Part shown: positions 12,311 to 23,522 of the stretch, in pieces
Layout of the letters: every line of letters begins with the position of its first letter
Position numbering within the stretch: position 1 is the stretch's first letter
Source: Talaromyces rugulosus
Taxonomy: Eukaryota > Ascomycota > Eurotiomycetes > Eurotiales > Trichocomaceae
Direction: 5' to 3'
Assembly: GCF_013368755.1 (NCBI RefSeq)
Contig: NC_049561.1
Location: 310,001 to 374,000 of the forward strand
DNA length: 64,000 nt
Notes under the pieces: generated by a model
What the model was told of the DNA's origin: nothing
Database searches by the model: none
The model's input: the letters and a program-made list of their open reading frames with translations, nothing else
Position numbers and translations under genes: made by a program

Positions 12311-12319
12311 TATTTATAG
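12311..12319 (-). promoter_or_regulatory. TATA box of the exopolygalacturonase gene
   Basis: CTATAAATA on the minus strand lies about 80 bases upstream of the start codon at 12233, a suitable distance for a fungal core promoter with a short leader. Confidence 0.6.
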
Positions 12320-12347
12320 TTTTCAATACCCCTACCACGATAATCCA

Positions 12348-12354
12348 CCACCAA
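12348..12354 (+). promoter_or_regulatory. Possible galacturonate-response element (CCNCCAA)
   Basis: CCACCAA lies about 115 bases upstream of the exopolygalacturonase start, just beyond its TATA box. The CCNCCAA core is known from promoters under the galacturonic-acid regulator GaaR in Aspergillus. A seven-base match can arise by chance; its placement is the only support. Confidence 0.35.
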
Positions 12355-12931
12355 AAAGCCGTCGAAATTATAAACCCCGTCGTGAGAGAACATTTGAAGC
12401 AGTAGACTTCATAGTATACTCCTCCCCCCTCCACATTTCAAAAGATCGACACCACCACATCCCGAAATGCGGGGGGCCATAGATGCGATTCGATATCTTG
12501 GCTGCTGACATTGCGAACTAATGTCAAATCTGGTCTGAAGCGGCAGATGAGTCCTTTTTCGTCGACAAGGTTACATCTTTAGGTATTGTTCCTGCGGGGT
12601 TAGTATAGACTCAATAAATGGTTGTGTAGAACAAATCTGAGATGGTTCAATATTTCCCAGTCTGGAAGGATGACGTGTTAAGCCCTAAGGCCCAAAGCGG
12701 GAGCAATTGGCGCCCAGAGGAGCTAAAACCCTAAAACGAACTGTCAAAACATATATTTAGAAGAAACCGGGGTGCAAGATCTCAGTGCTGATTCCGTCAG
12801 CTGCATTAACTTCACTGAATGCTAAGTGCAAGTTAGACTACACCCCTAGATTATCTTGCATAAAAACTGCAAAGAGGTAGGATAACACAATCATCGAAAT
12901 CACTAAAAATATCCATTCGGGTTTCCATCCA

Positions 12932-15465
12932 TCATAGCATCGTAACCTCGTCTACATCGGCGCCATCAGCCCTCCACGTCTCCAGGCTTAGCCAATCCGG
13001 ATCGACGATAGGCGATGGCCATGAAGTAAAACAAAAATTCGCCGCATCTTGGTCGTCAGCACCTGTGTGATTCTCCGGGTTCAAAACCGCTGTCATTCCC
13101 GATGACGGCCCGGATGCTGATGCTGATGCCGACGCCATATGTTGGTTTCCAGCGGTGGCTGCTGTGTACATGGCTGTAGAACCGGGTAAGATGTGGTCGA
13201 TTTCGTGATCGATTCCCTCGACAATATGCAATGTTCGTACTGCGCTGGACCATATACTACTCATCTTCCGACAACAGTCTGTGCAATGGGTCAAAGCCGA
13301 CGGTGAGAAAAGAACAGGGTATGTAGCTCTGTTGAAGAGGTGCATGATGATCGCCGTGAAAGAGTAATAGTTGAAAAATGGGGGTGCAAAAGACGCGCTA
13401 TAAGACGAGGTAAAGTGTTCGAGAAGATTAGCTATTGCGACGGCGGCTGAGGTTGCAGCAAGGAGAGATGAATTGTTCGTTTGGGGTTCGTTGGAGTCGT
13501 GCGTTATACTAGATTATCGAAAAGTGAGTTTCAGGGTATTCAATCGCTCTTGCAGAGGCATGCATACAATGGACGATGGAGCAGCACTTTGCAGTTCCAA
13601 AACTGCGAATGCATCACAATTACTGGCACGGGGAGTCGGACGCCTTGGCGAATAGCCAGAAAATCGGGAATCTGTGCCTCCCATTCATTAAGGTTATTTT
13701 CAAACTCGTGTAGCTTACTCCAATCGAGCCCCTTCGATCCGACCGAGTAGAACTCTCGGTGTATTCGGCCTTGAATAATAGCTGGTCAAACACGAGCGTT
13801 AGCCAATTACGCGGAGAGAGAAAGAGAGAGAGAGAAGACATACATAATTTGATAACTTGTGCAAAACAAGCAAGAGGCACATCTCTAGTTCCGTGTGGGC
13901 TGTCATTAGGTAGCTGGGTGTCAAAGTCATCTTCGTGGATTGCACAGGGCCTGCCCTGCCATGCTGAAATGTATCTGTCTAGCACAAATGTCCCCCACCA
14001 GATCAAGCGCCGGATCTGTATTTCAACTGTAGACATGTTCCGGAAACAATTTGTGTTTTTCCACACGGTTGGATCCCGATGAAGCCCCAGATCTTGGGAC
14101 TGTGTCTCCGTATTAGCTCTCGGAGAATGATCTGCAACGGGAGGTATGATGAACTCGACGCACCATTCGTATTGCATTACCAACATACATCCAGCTGATT
14201 GAGCCGCCAGTACCAATCTCACGATATGCCATCATGAGTAAAGCCAAGCAGCAGTTGATACTACTTTGCTCTATCAGGGGGGTATTATTAAGTGAAGAAA
14301 GAAAAGGTTCATTCTCGACGATCTAACTTACTGTGCTGGGCAATAAGTGTCTCTGCTTTGATTGCGTACTCATCACCCGGATCACTATCTTCACGCCCTC
14401 CGCGATGTTCGACAAACCTAGCGGACAGGGCAAACATAGACAGCAGCAGAACCTGGGGAATCCGTCGCTCCAGCTGATCAAGCGCCGAACTCCCTTGACG
14501 AGGGATTCCTCGGCGATCTTTGCTCAGCTGAAAGAGGAAGGTTTCCTTGTGCACGGTGGGAAAGTAAGGATGGACATAAGCCCAAAAGGCACTCAATAGC
14601 AATGACCACGTCAGCTGAAAAATGCACCATTCAATAAAGACTAGTTAATACCAACTCGAGTAGTTTGTTTTGCACAGCAAGACTAGGAAGGATTCCCCCC
14701 AGAATTGCATCTGCCGCCGAGACTATCTCGTCTTCCGTTCGAAACGTCGTGTTTTTGCTGCGGGGCCAGAATCCAGGGTTTGAAAACTGCCAGAATGGAG
14801 ATGCAAAGACTCGCGATGCTGTCATGAGATAAAGTCCCGACGATGGTCCATGATATCGCATTGTCGTGTTCTCGTCAATCGACAAGTAGCCCAGCACGGT
14901 TGACTTCTCCGACGTGCTGTCAATTTTCTGGACCAACGATTTTGTCGGTATAGGAATTCCCGGCTGGTCCATGGGTTGATTAAAATCTTCCTCGTGAACT
15001 TGTTGTTTATTTTTATAACCATTGTTACTAGTTGGGGTAGGAAGCAGCAACTCTTCAGGGGAATTGTCCGATGCTACAGCATGACCACCCCGAAGTTCAG
15101 TTACGATGCTCTCCAACGAGGCGAGCCTTTGCTCGAGAGTATTGACATAGCCTTTTGGGGGCCCTCTTTTTTTCACTGTGCGATTGAAGGTGCAGGCGAC
15201 GTCAAGGAACCTGCAATTCTCGCAAGTTTTGGAGCCTGGTCTCAGCAGACACTTGGATTTTGACTTGGAGCCTGAGTAGGAGCCTTGAGTTATTGACCTG
15301 TCCAGCAGCGAACGTCTCCCAGTATGGTTTTTCCGCGGTTGACTTACAGTTATCGCAAGCTCTGGATACCTTCTCAGCAGTCTGCGAGTCGCGCCTTGTT
15401 GGCGCTGGAGATGAGCCTTTTGCAGCGCCGAAATCAGCTGGAGTGTCCGCCATAGCAACGATCAA
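12932..15465 (-). CDS. Zn2Cys6 transcription factor with fungal-specific regulatory domain
   Basis: This is a nuclear transcription factor of about 724 residues in seven exons: 15348-15465, 14652-15271, 14332-14614, 14164-14270, 13844-14099, 13568-13781 and 12932-13508. All joins keep frame. The first join rebuilds the binuclear zinc cluster CDNCSKSKSKC followed by Cys56, Cys59 and Cys66, with a linker and a leucine-rich coiled coil (LEQRLASLESIV) typical of dimeric binders. The middle region matches the fungal transcription-factor domain (WAYVHPYFPTVHKETF, then MYVGNAIRM joined to DLGLHRDP). The SKSKSK spacing lacks the usual arginine/lysine-rich pattern. It is divergent from the vanillyl-alcohol oxidase with only 283 bases between starts, so it is a good candidate for that enzyme's regulator. 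A second in-frame ATG lies at 15453. Confidence 0.9.
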
Positions 15466-15748
15466 GAGAATGGCAGTTCAGTTCGACAGTCAAGCATCAA
15501 ACCGCAGTCTCCATCGAGGAGATAATGGATATCGTTATCTGGGTCTGGGGAAAGCTCGACATGCGGAGTGTGGGGAAGGCGCCGCCGCGGAGAACAAGTC
15601 GAAGGGGTTTCCCCGCGGCCCATCTAGTGTCCGAGTCCCCTCACCTATGGAGTGCGCTGTCAGACAGCTGGGCAGTGGTTAAAAGACCTTCGGGGCTACC
15701 GAGGAGCTCGGAGCTCGAGAGAATTGCTCAGTTCCTTTTTCTTCAACC
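15466..15748. promoter_or_regulatory. Shared divergent promoter of the Zn2Cys6 factor and vanillyl-alcohol oxidase
   Basis: These 283 bases separate two opposite start codons and must contain both core promoters. CGG/CCG triplets, the half-sites of Zn2Cys6 proteins, occur several times (near 15502, 15585, 15617 and 15690), but I could not define one clear palindrome. Confidence 0.5.
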
Positions 15749-17795
15749 ATGGCCCCAAAAAACACCGTCCCCCCGGTTCCGGTTTTGACGGATAGCCATC
15801 ACTCTGGAGTCAGCTCGCGGCTGGCTGAGGGCGCCAATGCTGCAAAAGAAAGAGTCTGGTACAATAAGACCGCATCTGGTGTGACGGCGCGCCATGGAGA
15901 GCTGCCAGTTTTACCTCCCGGGATCGAACGAAGCAGATTCAATACAGCAATTGACGAGCTCAGAAGCATACTTGGACCACAGCATGTAGCAATCAACGAC
16001 ATGCCTCTGGACGATGGCTGGTACTTGGAGCATCCGTAAGAGAAAAAGAGTCTTGAGAAAAACAGTTAGTTGTGAAGCTCACTTTTACTTTTTTTTTGTT
16101 TACTGCAGAAACACTCACGATGCCTTCCATCTACTTGACCCAAATGATACCGTCTCCTCAGCAGCCGCATACCCAGGTTCAACCGAAGAGGTCTCATCGG
16201 TCGTTAAATGGGCCAATAAATATGAGATTCCGTTGTGGCCCATTTCAATGGGCCGGAACCTGGGATATGGAGGAGCTGCTCCACGAGTCAGGGGAAGCAT
16301 CGTTCTTGACCTTGGGAAACGCATGAACCAGGTCTTGAACATTGATGGTGAGCAGTGCTCATGCTTAGTAGAGCCTGGTGTTTCATACTACAAGCTGTAC
16401 GAGGAAGTTCAGAAAACAGGACATCCCCTTTGGATTGACCCTCCAGACTTGGGAGGTGGTTCTGTGCTGGGTAATGCGGTGGATCGCGGAGTCGGTTATA
16501 CTCCCATGGGAGATCGTGAGTAAACATGCTGTCCAGTATGGTGTTAGCCAATTACTAACAAACCCAGACTTTGCGAATCATTGCGGGTTTGAGGTATAGC
16601 TATTCTCCAGTACTGCGCCACATAAAAAAGACTAACAGGTCACAAAGGTCGTTCTTCCCACTGGTGAGGTTATCAGAACAGGAATGGGCGCCTTGCCTGG
16701 CCCCAATGGTTCGGATAACCCTACATGGCAATCATTCCAATACGGATATGGCCCATATATCGATGGCATATTCACGCAATCTAACTTTGGCATTGTAACC
16801 AAAATGGGATTGTGGCTTATGCCCAAAACCGAGCATTTGACATACATGGTCACTTTTCCGAGAGATGACGATTTCGAAGAGATCATTGAGATCATTCGAA
16901 ACCTAATGGTCAACAAGGTCCTAGGAAACGTTCCACAGCTGCGACATGTGATCCAGGAATTGGCAGTCTCGGGGAAGAACAGGGAAGAGTTTTATAGGGG
17001 TAAGGGGCAGATTCCCAGGGACGTGATTCGCGAACATGCAAAGAAGCTGGCCTGTGGCGATTGCTCCTGGGTTTTCTATGGTAAGGCTTTTGTCCATTTT
17101 GTGGTTCTGTCTCATGCTGATTCTACGTAGGCACGCTCTACGGAAGTACCCAGAAACAGATTCAAGAGACTCTTGATATCGTAAAGAAGGCGTTTGGAGC
17201 AATCCAAGGCACAAGGTTCCTGTTCCCCGAAGATGTCCCAGCAGATCACTATCTGCACTCGCGAGTCAATGTCTGCTCTGGAGTCCCAGAAATCCGAGAG
17301 CTCGAGTGGCTGAACTGGAAGAAAAACGGAGCCCATCTTTTCTTCTCCCCCATTTGCCCGACGAAGAAGAGAGATGCTCGAAAGATTACCGACATTGCCA
17401 TCCGAGTCCACGAAGAGTTCGGCCTCGACCTCTTCCCTACCTTTTGCATCGCGCCCAGGGAAATGCACCTGATCGTCAATATAGTCTACGACAAGAGCGA
17501 CCCTGACGAGAAACGCCGTTCAGTGGCAGCAATCAGGAAGATGATTAACGAATGTGCAGCGGCCGGCTACGGAGAGTATCGCACGCATATATTGTTGGCT
17601 GACCAAGTGGCGAACACATACTCATGGAACAACCAAGCATTGCTCCGTTTCCACGAAAATCTCAAGGACAGTCTTGACCCGAAAGGAATCCTTGCGCCTG
17701 GTCGCAATGGAATCTGGCCAAAACAGTACCGCGGGCAGGGCTGGGAGCTACTTGGGGACTCTAGAAACACATCGTCTCCAAAGTCGAAGTTGTAA
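15749..17795 (+). CDS. Vanillyl-alcohol oxidase-type flavoprotein (VAO/PCMH family)
   Basis: This flavoenzyme of 605 residues is expected to oxidise para-substituted phenols such as vanillyl alcohol with release of H2O2. Exons are 15749-16035, 16109-16515, 16568-16593 (only 26 nt), 16648-17080 and 17131-17795; each join restores family sequence. Family landmarks are THDAFHLLDP, the FAD-binding GRNLGYGGAAPRV, DLGGGSVLGNAV, GDHF at the second splice (Asp231, matching the catalytic Asp of VAO as I align it), GMGALPGP and GEYRTHI (Tyr534-Arg535, matching the active-site Tyr-Arg pair). The C-terminus ends in DPKGILAPGRNGIWP. At REMHLIV (His497) there is one histidine where I recall two in the Penicillium enzyme, so covalent flavin attachment is likely but unproven. 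No signal peptide is seen, consistent with a cytosolic or peroxisomal enzyme. The TTG-rich end SPKSKL resembles a weak PTS1 signal. Confidence 0.92.
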
Positions 17796-18503
17796 TTACG
17801 GATCCTTCTACACAATTTCAATGGCGGATAAGAGCAGAATTCAATATTATTCCATTTATAAATATGTTATTTGATCGTAGGTTTAGAATCTATATATACC
17901 TAAGCCTTGGATTCAAGTTAGCAAGAGCCAAAGAGCTGAGAAGTATAAATATGAGAAGATAGTCAAGAAATCAGAAGTTCGGTTCGATCATTGAGGCAGC
18001 ACCAGCCGAAGCTGATGCGCCCCTGACACAAGAGGTACCAGAAAAAGTAATAAAATGTTTCATCATGAAAAAAAAAAATTGAGAAAAACTCAAGGGGAAT
18101 AAGGAAATCCAAGAGTACTGACCTGTTAGCAAGAATTACACAATTTATATGATAAACATCAGAAACAAAGACCAAGCATCAAAGTCTTCAGTTCCCGGTG
18201 TTATCACAGCGGATTGAATCTCAATTCGATATCGATTGTCGAGTTTTTCCGAAGATGGATGGCTTTGAAGAAGGTCGAAGTGAGTGAGTGAGAGGAGCGC
18301 GGGAGAAAAGTTATCGACGGGCTGCAGCTAGAGTGGGCCCGCGCAGAATCCCTTAGCGAAATTTTTGCCAAGGAAGTCACATGACGCACACACTCCGCCG
18401 GCGCTTCAACCACCAAAGCGGAGATCGCATCTTTTCTACACAGTCATTCCGCAATCGACATCTCGCCCAACGTTTTCCGGCAACACAGAACAAATAGTTC
18501 ACA
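17796..18503. other. Vanillyl-alcohol oxidase 3' UTR and RPS13 promoter
   Basis: No gene was found. The distal 150-200 bases directly precede the ribosomal-protein start and are pyrimidine-rich, as common in highly expressed fungal genes. Confidence 0.55.
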
Positions 18504-19437
18504 ATGGGTCGGTAAGTGTCTATCGCATCCGCTCTCTGAGCAGAGTCACGTCGCTGTTATCGCGACATCCTGTTCTTCATCTGGTAGCTGGTGCTAATTA
18601 TCATCTCAGTCTTCACTCCAAGGGAAAGGGCATTGCTGCCTCCGCTATTCCTTACTCCAGGACTCCTCCTGCCTGGCTCAAGACCACCCCTGACCAGGTC
18701 ACCGATCAGATCTGCAAGCTCGCCAGGAAGGGGTAAGTTGCTCGATGGACATTGTCTGACAATTATCTGATCTGAGTTTCCTAGTGCTACTCCCAGTCAG
18801 ATTGGTGTCGTCCTTCGTGACAGCCACGGAATTGCCCAAGTCAGAAATGTTACTGGTAAGAAAATGAACACTGAAGGCGAAATTTTTTGGGACGCGAATT
18901 GTGGCTAACCTGTGTGCTGTATAGGTAACAAGATCCTCCGTATCTTGAAGTCTAGCGGTACGCAACCCCGAACCCTCCTCTATCCAACTGTCCCAGTTTC
19001 GTAGAACGACCGACGAGGAAATCCGATCCCGAGAGCGAACCCGTACATGGGAAGGTCGATTGCGAAAGAAATTTTCACAGTCACATCAAACAATACAGTT
19101 CACTCTCGGTATCGCGATATCTCCGGTTAATACATACATATGCAATTTGCATATAAGAAAAAAACATATTTGCCTCTGTTTGGTCAAACCCAAGGCTGAC
19201 AGAGTGATTTGTGTAGGCCTCGCCCCTGAGATCCCTGAGGATCTTTACTTCCTCATCAAGAAGGCTGTCTCCGTCCGCAAGCACCTTGAGCGCAACCGCA
19301 AGGACAAGGATGGCAAGTTCCGTCTCATTCTGATCGAATCTCGTATCCACCGTCTGTCCCGCTACTACAAGACCGTTGGTGTCCTTCCTCCTACCTGGAG
19401 ATACGAGAGCGCCACCGCCAGCACCCTGGTTGCCTAA
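18504..19437 (+). CDS. rps13: 40S ribosomal protein S13 (uS15)
   Basis: This cytosolic ribosomal protein binds 18S rRNA in the small subunit. The 151-residue product comes from exons 18504-18511 (8 nt, ATG GGT CG), 18610-18732, 18785-18855, 18925-18957 and 19217-19437, all joined in frame. The sequence ([20 protein letters not shown] at the start, [20 protein letters not shown] in the middle, [20 protein letters not shown] at the end) is the uS15 family at full length. A start codon nearly alone in the first exon is typical of fungal ribosomal-protein genes. The fourth intron is 259 nt, much longer than the others. I found no box C/D or H/ACA signature in any intron. Confidence 0.97.
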
Positions 19438-19757
19438 ACGATCCTGGACCTTGTGTTCTAGTTAGTTCTGGCCGAGAAAAAAAAGGAGTTTTTTTTCCCG
19501 AGGGTTTGGACTCTTCAAAGTCCCCATTCGAGGTCCAATCTACATCTGTTCATCTAAGGATGGAACGATGATACCGCAATTGGGTGTCCTCTATTCTTGA
19601 ATAGTAGGAAAAAGAGATCCCAGTATCTACTGTTGTACTTACCCTCCTAGGAGAGAGAATTTCAAAAAAGTCAATACCGTTTCATCATTGTTAGAAGGAT
19701 ACCCAGATTCAAATCGTCAAATTCCGTTACTCATATATCGTATATACATTTAAGCTT
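19438..19757. other. Convergent 3' ends of rps13 and fan1
   Basis: The spacer holds both 3' UTRs. A short A-run and T-run pair near 19476-19498 could form a hairpin in the rps13 3' UTR. No coding sequence was seen. Confidence 0.5.
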
Positions 19758-22369
19758 TCACACGTATCTCACTTCCCTTGCAACTGCGTTGCACAGCTCA
19801 ACCCTGATCCCGGCTCCTGTTAGAACATGTATCCATAATCTCTGCGTATCGCTCAGACGATCATTTTCAGACTTGACCTCTACAAACAAAACCTCTTTCT
19901 TTTCTGTGCTCCAGAGGAACAGATCCGGGATCCCTCCACCTCGCTGCTGGTATTCCTGTGCCATGACCTTGCACACCGTAGCCAGAGCGAAACCACGGAA
20001 ACACTGCACAATTTCGACGAGATCATCGATCGGAAAAGTCCAATCTACCCCGACAACGCATGTTTGTTTAGAGAACTCACGCTCATGGACATCGAGGACA
20101 ATGGATTCGGCCTCGCCATTGGCAATCTGGACGAGTCGATGGTTGATTTCAGAAGCGCGAGAAGGGTAAAAGGCATCCGTGTGAAGATCAAGAGGGCAGG
20201 TTTGGAAAGGCGTTTGGAAAACGTTGGGCACGTAGGTGAACAGGATGTCGTAGAAGAGATAGCCAAACTAGACGTAGTTTATATTGATCAGTTTGACATC
20301 AATAAGCGCTTCTGGATATAAAAAACAACGTACCAGTGTTCGGACAATCCCTCCTTCGGAATGATAGCCCTTCCAACCATTGTCACGGTACCAGCTAAGA
20401 CACATGTTTTCAACTCTGCATTCTCCCGAGTCTTCACGTTCGTCAACCCAGACGGTAGGGCGGCCACGCCGCGTTGTCGCATTAGAAGTGTCGCCATTAG
20501 GTTTTTGTTCAGATCTAGTTAGAACTTCTTCCTTCTCAATGCGGATACCTTCAATCTTTCGCTCTTCCGGTTTGACTAAGAGAACGTGCCCGAAATCGTG
20601 CTGCTCTCGCTTCACTACTTTGAGTGACTTCTCCAGCTTCATGACTCGCTTCTGCAGGTCATAGTGGAAAATGATGTGGCAGTCCGGATCCTGGAGCCCG
20701 GTCTCACAGGTTTTCAAAGCAGCTCTTTTCCAGAATTTTTTCTGTGACTCGTCGCTCCGGTCGTCATTCGGCGTTAGAGCCCACATGTAATGCTCCTCTA
20801 AAAGGGCTTTCCTTTGGTACCAAGACCCTCTCCGAGAAGTATGAAAGAACCTTTGAGCGAGCAATTCAATTAATAGTTCATGTTCACGTTTGTGTTCTTT
20901 GAAGCGAGCGAGCGGATGGAGACCCTTGTGTATAATACGAGTGTATACCCATGCCGGAGAGAAGCGGCGTAAGTAGGCACCTTCACCACTAAGGTAGATA
21001 CTATCTTCTTTTTGTTGTTCCTCTTCCAGTAAGTTTTGCCATCGTGGATAGACATTGTCGCTTAAATCTTTGATTTTATTCAGACGCTCTGCAGTTGGTG
21101 TCCCACTAAACTCCAAGATGTTGTCAATGTCGAACTGGATTCTGAGTGCCGCTTCGAATTCGAGTAAAGCCGCCCTCGATGGGAATATCGACGTGGATCG
21201 TGATACAATATATTCGGGAAAGTTTTTTCGTGATATTTTGGCCAAGATAATGGTAGTAAGCGATTTTTCTGTCCATTCGGTAGAACGATAAAAGACCAGA
21301 TGTACTCTCTCGAAAAGCTTCAAAGGGCCAGGAGAAAGTCTGATACAGTCTCCAGTAATATCTAGAATCTTTTGTTGGAAATGGTCATCCCTGTTACAGT
21401 TATCGCTATCCCATGCAAGCCCGCCTTGGGTCTGGCTAGCTTGTCGAAGTGCCATTAAGAGCTCAGCCTTGTTCTTTCCCTGCACTTTGGCTTCTTTGGC
21501 TAGCGTTTTGAGTTCATCAAGTAGCAACAACGACAAAGCCTCCTCCAGTGTATTTATTTGTTCAATTCCTTCCGCGAATCTGAACGAGGAGTCAAGCTTA
21601 TTTTCTGTGGGTGGTTTGGATGTTGTTAGGTTTTCGTATCCTGGTGATGTTGATGGCGGAAGGGCATGGACATGTCTAAGATCAGCGACTGCTTGGGGCA
21701 TATCAGCAATGTCTTGGTAGTACCCTAGCCTGTTTATTCGATGCCACGCGGCGGTCTTGCGAAGAAACAGGCGCACGTATCTGTGATGATAAGGCCACAA
21801 ATTAATTTCAGATGCAACGGTTTTTTTTAAGTATACGAAAAGAAAAACACGTACAAGTACTGAGCCTCGAAGCTCAAATTTTTCCATTTGTTAAATACCT
21901 CTAACTCTGGCTCGTCGAATAAGTGAGCCTCGTCCTCTAAAACTGTCTCCAGGGCAAGGTTGAAAGCGTCCACATAGATAGAGCTTCTTCCTTTTTGCCA
22001 TTTTCTTTCCCCTAATCTTTGCTGGAGAGTGGGCTGTTTCTCTTCAAATGCCGTTGCTTTTGAAGATTCGTATTGCTCGATGGCTTCTTGGCCGGTCTCA
22101 ATCAATGGGAGGGAAGTCTCCAACTCTGTCTGGCTTCCTTTCGGAAGACCGCTATCCTCGTTCCCGACATCGTTTCCAACTGTGGCATCGGCAAGCAGCG
22201 TGAGGTGCTCAGAACCTATAAGCGGGGCAGGAGAGTCTTCGGATTTCGGTCTATCTGTACTGTGAGATCCATCCGACGATAGTGTGGAGTCTTGAGGCCC
22301 TTCATCCGACAGTCTCACTCGCTTCGGGGCAGGACGACGGGTTTCGAAGAAGTCAAGGAGAGACGGCAT
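19758..22369 (-). CDS. fan1: FAN1-type structure-specific nuclease with VRR-NUC domain
   Basis: FAN1 is a nuclear 5' flap endo/exonuclease acting in repair of DNA interstrand crosslinks. The 823-residue product comes from exons 21855-22369, 20334-21780 and 19758-20267. The second join creates FGYLFYDILFTYVPNVFQ followed by PLDLHTDAFYPSR, a conserved block before the nuclease core. The C-terminal VRR-NUC domain has the metal-binding residues PD (Asp769) and EVK (784-786) in GGGIPDLFLW and LFVEVKSENDRLSDTQ. A SAP-like segment (DELKTLAKEAKVQGKNKAEL) lies near residue 310. The N-terminus (MPSLLDFFETRR) resembles a PIP-box-like hydrophobic motif, but no UBZ zinc finger is present, as in other fungal orthologues. 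Confidence 0.9.
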
Positions 22370-23181
22370 TCTTCCACGTGTAGAGACAGATCATTGGTCT
22401 GAAAATATCCACATTCCGACATCGAACCTCGAGAGCTGTCAAAGATTGACGTTCCCCTCCGCTATCAATAGCGCGTTTGCCGTTGGAGACGTGTTAAGTG
22501 GGACACGCTTCGGCGCCTGATCATGTGACTTTACCTGCTCAGGACCTCAGGTATACATGTAGTTGAGACTGATTTCAAATATTGTCACTTCTCCGTGCCT
22601 TTACATGTATCTTTTGGCAGCTATTCCATGTTAATATTGAATTGACGCGCAAGTATTTACAGATATTCATCTACTGGTACTTGCTCCCAAAATATATAAG
22701 CGAAATCTCAATCCAATACCAATAAAACAACAGCATTATTGACAAAATCCAATGCCTAACTCATCATTGATAGCTACATACATACCAATATATCCTAGTT
22801 ACCCAATCAACCAAACAAAAGCGAAGATTGGACCTCAAGAAACGACCTTGAATGCGCAGTGTTTGTATGTAGCCCCACTATACCAACAGACAGCCAATCG
22901 GAAGCCACCTCGCTGCCAGTGCTCCAAAGAGTCAAACCGTGAGACGTCACTTTGCGCTTCAAAATCCCAACTCTCTCCTCGGCAACGCTCACTTGATCTG
23001 GCTTGAATACGAATCAAATCTCTAATTATACTCGCAAAAAGAAATCTCACTGGCTCTATTCTCGAATACTGCACGACCTGCCCGCTTCCTACACCGGTCC
23101 GATCGATCTCTCTCCTACGTTCGAAGAATCCCTCGCAAACCACCCATATAGATCAATTGATACATTCAAAACAACAAAACC
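22370..23181. other. Divergent promoter region of fan1 and sdc1
   Basis: These 812 bases lie between two opposite start codons. AT-rich DNA without coding signal is followed by a pyrimidine-rich leader (about 23050-23180) before the sdc1 start. Confidence 0.55.
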
Positions 23182-23522
23182 ATGAGCTCGAGTGCGACGC
23201 CCATTGGCAACCATGCCGACAGCCACAACCCAGCTACATCGGCCACTGGGAGCCTAGACACTGGCTTGCCGACCGTTGCTGGCGGTGCGCCTGCGCGATT
23301 GTACATGAACGAGAAGATCGTACCGTACTTGCTGGAAGGGATGAAGAACGTGGCGAGAGACCAGTACGTTGCAATTTTCCACCATTTATGGTATTAGACT
23401 ACGAAAGATGTCACTGACGAACCATTTCTTTTTCCAGACCGCCAAACCCGTTAAAAGTGCTTGGGGAGTTTCTTATTCAGAAGAGCAACGAGCTCGAGCA
23501 AGGACAAAATAGCGCGCAATAG
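23182..23522 (+). CDS. sdc1: COMPASS subunit Sdc1 (DPY30 domain)
   Basis: This small nuclear protein is predicted to be part of the Set1/COMPASS histone H3K4 methyltransferase complex. Two exons, 23182-23363 and 23438-23522, give 88 residues. The DPY30 dimerisation motif spans the splice: YMNEKIVPYLLEGMKNVARD followed by PPNPLKVLGEFLIQKSNEL. This two-helix motif, with its proline pair between helices, binds the Ash2/Bre2 subunit in known complexes. The first 40 residues are a low-complexity serine/threonine/alanine-rich tail. The intron (74 nt) has a GTACGT donor and a pyrimidine-rich acceptor. Confidence 0.92.

Larger units (their letters stand above)
12234..12931. other. Exopolygalacturonase promoter and Zn2Cys6 gene 3' UTR
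   Basis: No coding sequence was found. The 12234-12420 part contains the exopolygalacturonase core promoter; the remainder is AT-rich spacer and the likely 3' UTR of the regulator gene ending at 12932. Confidence 0.55.

Noticed and set aside
18512..19216. U14-type snoRNA in rps13 introns
   Set aside because: No TGATGA plus CTGA pair with terminal stems was found in any of the four introns.
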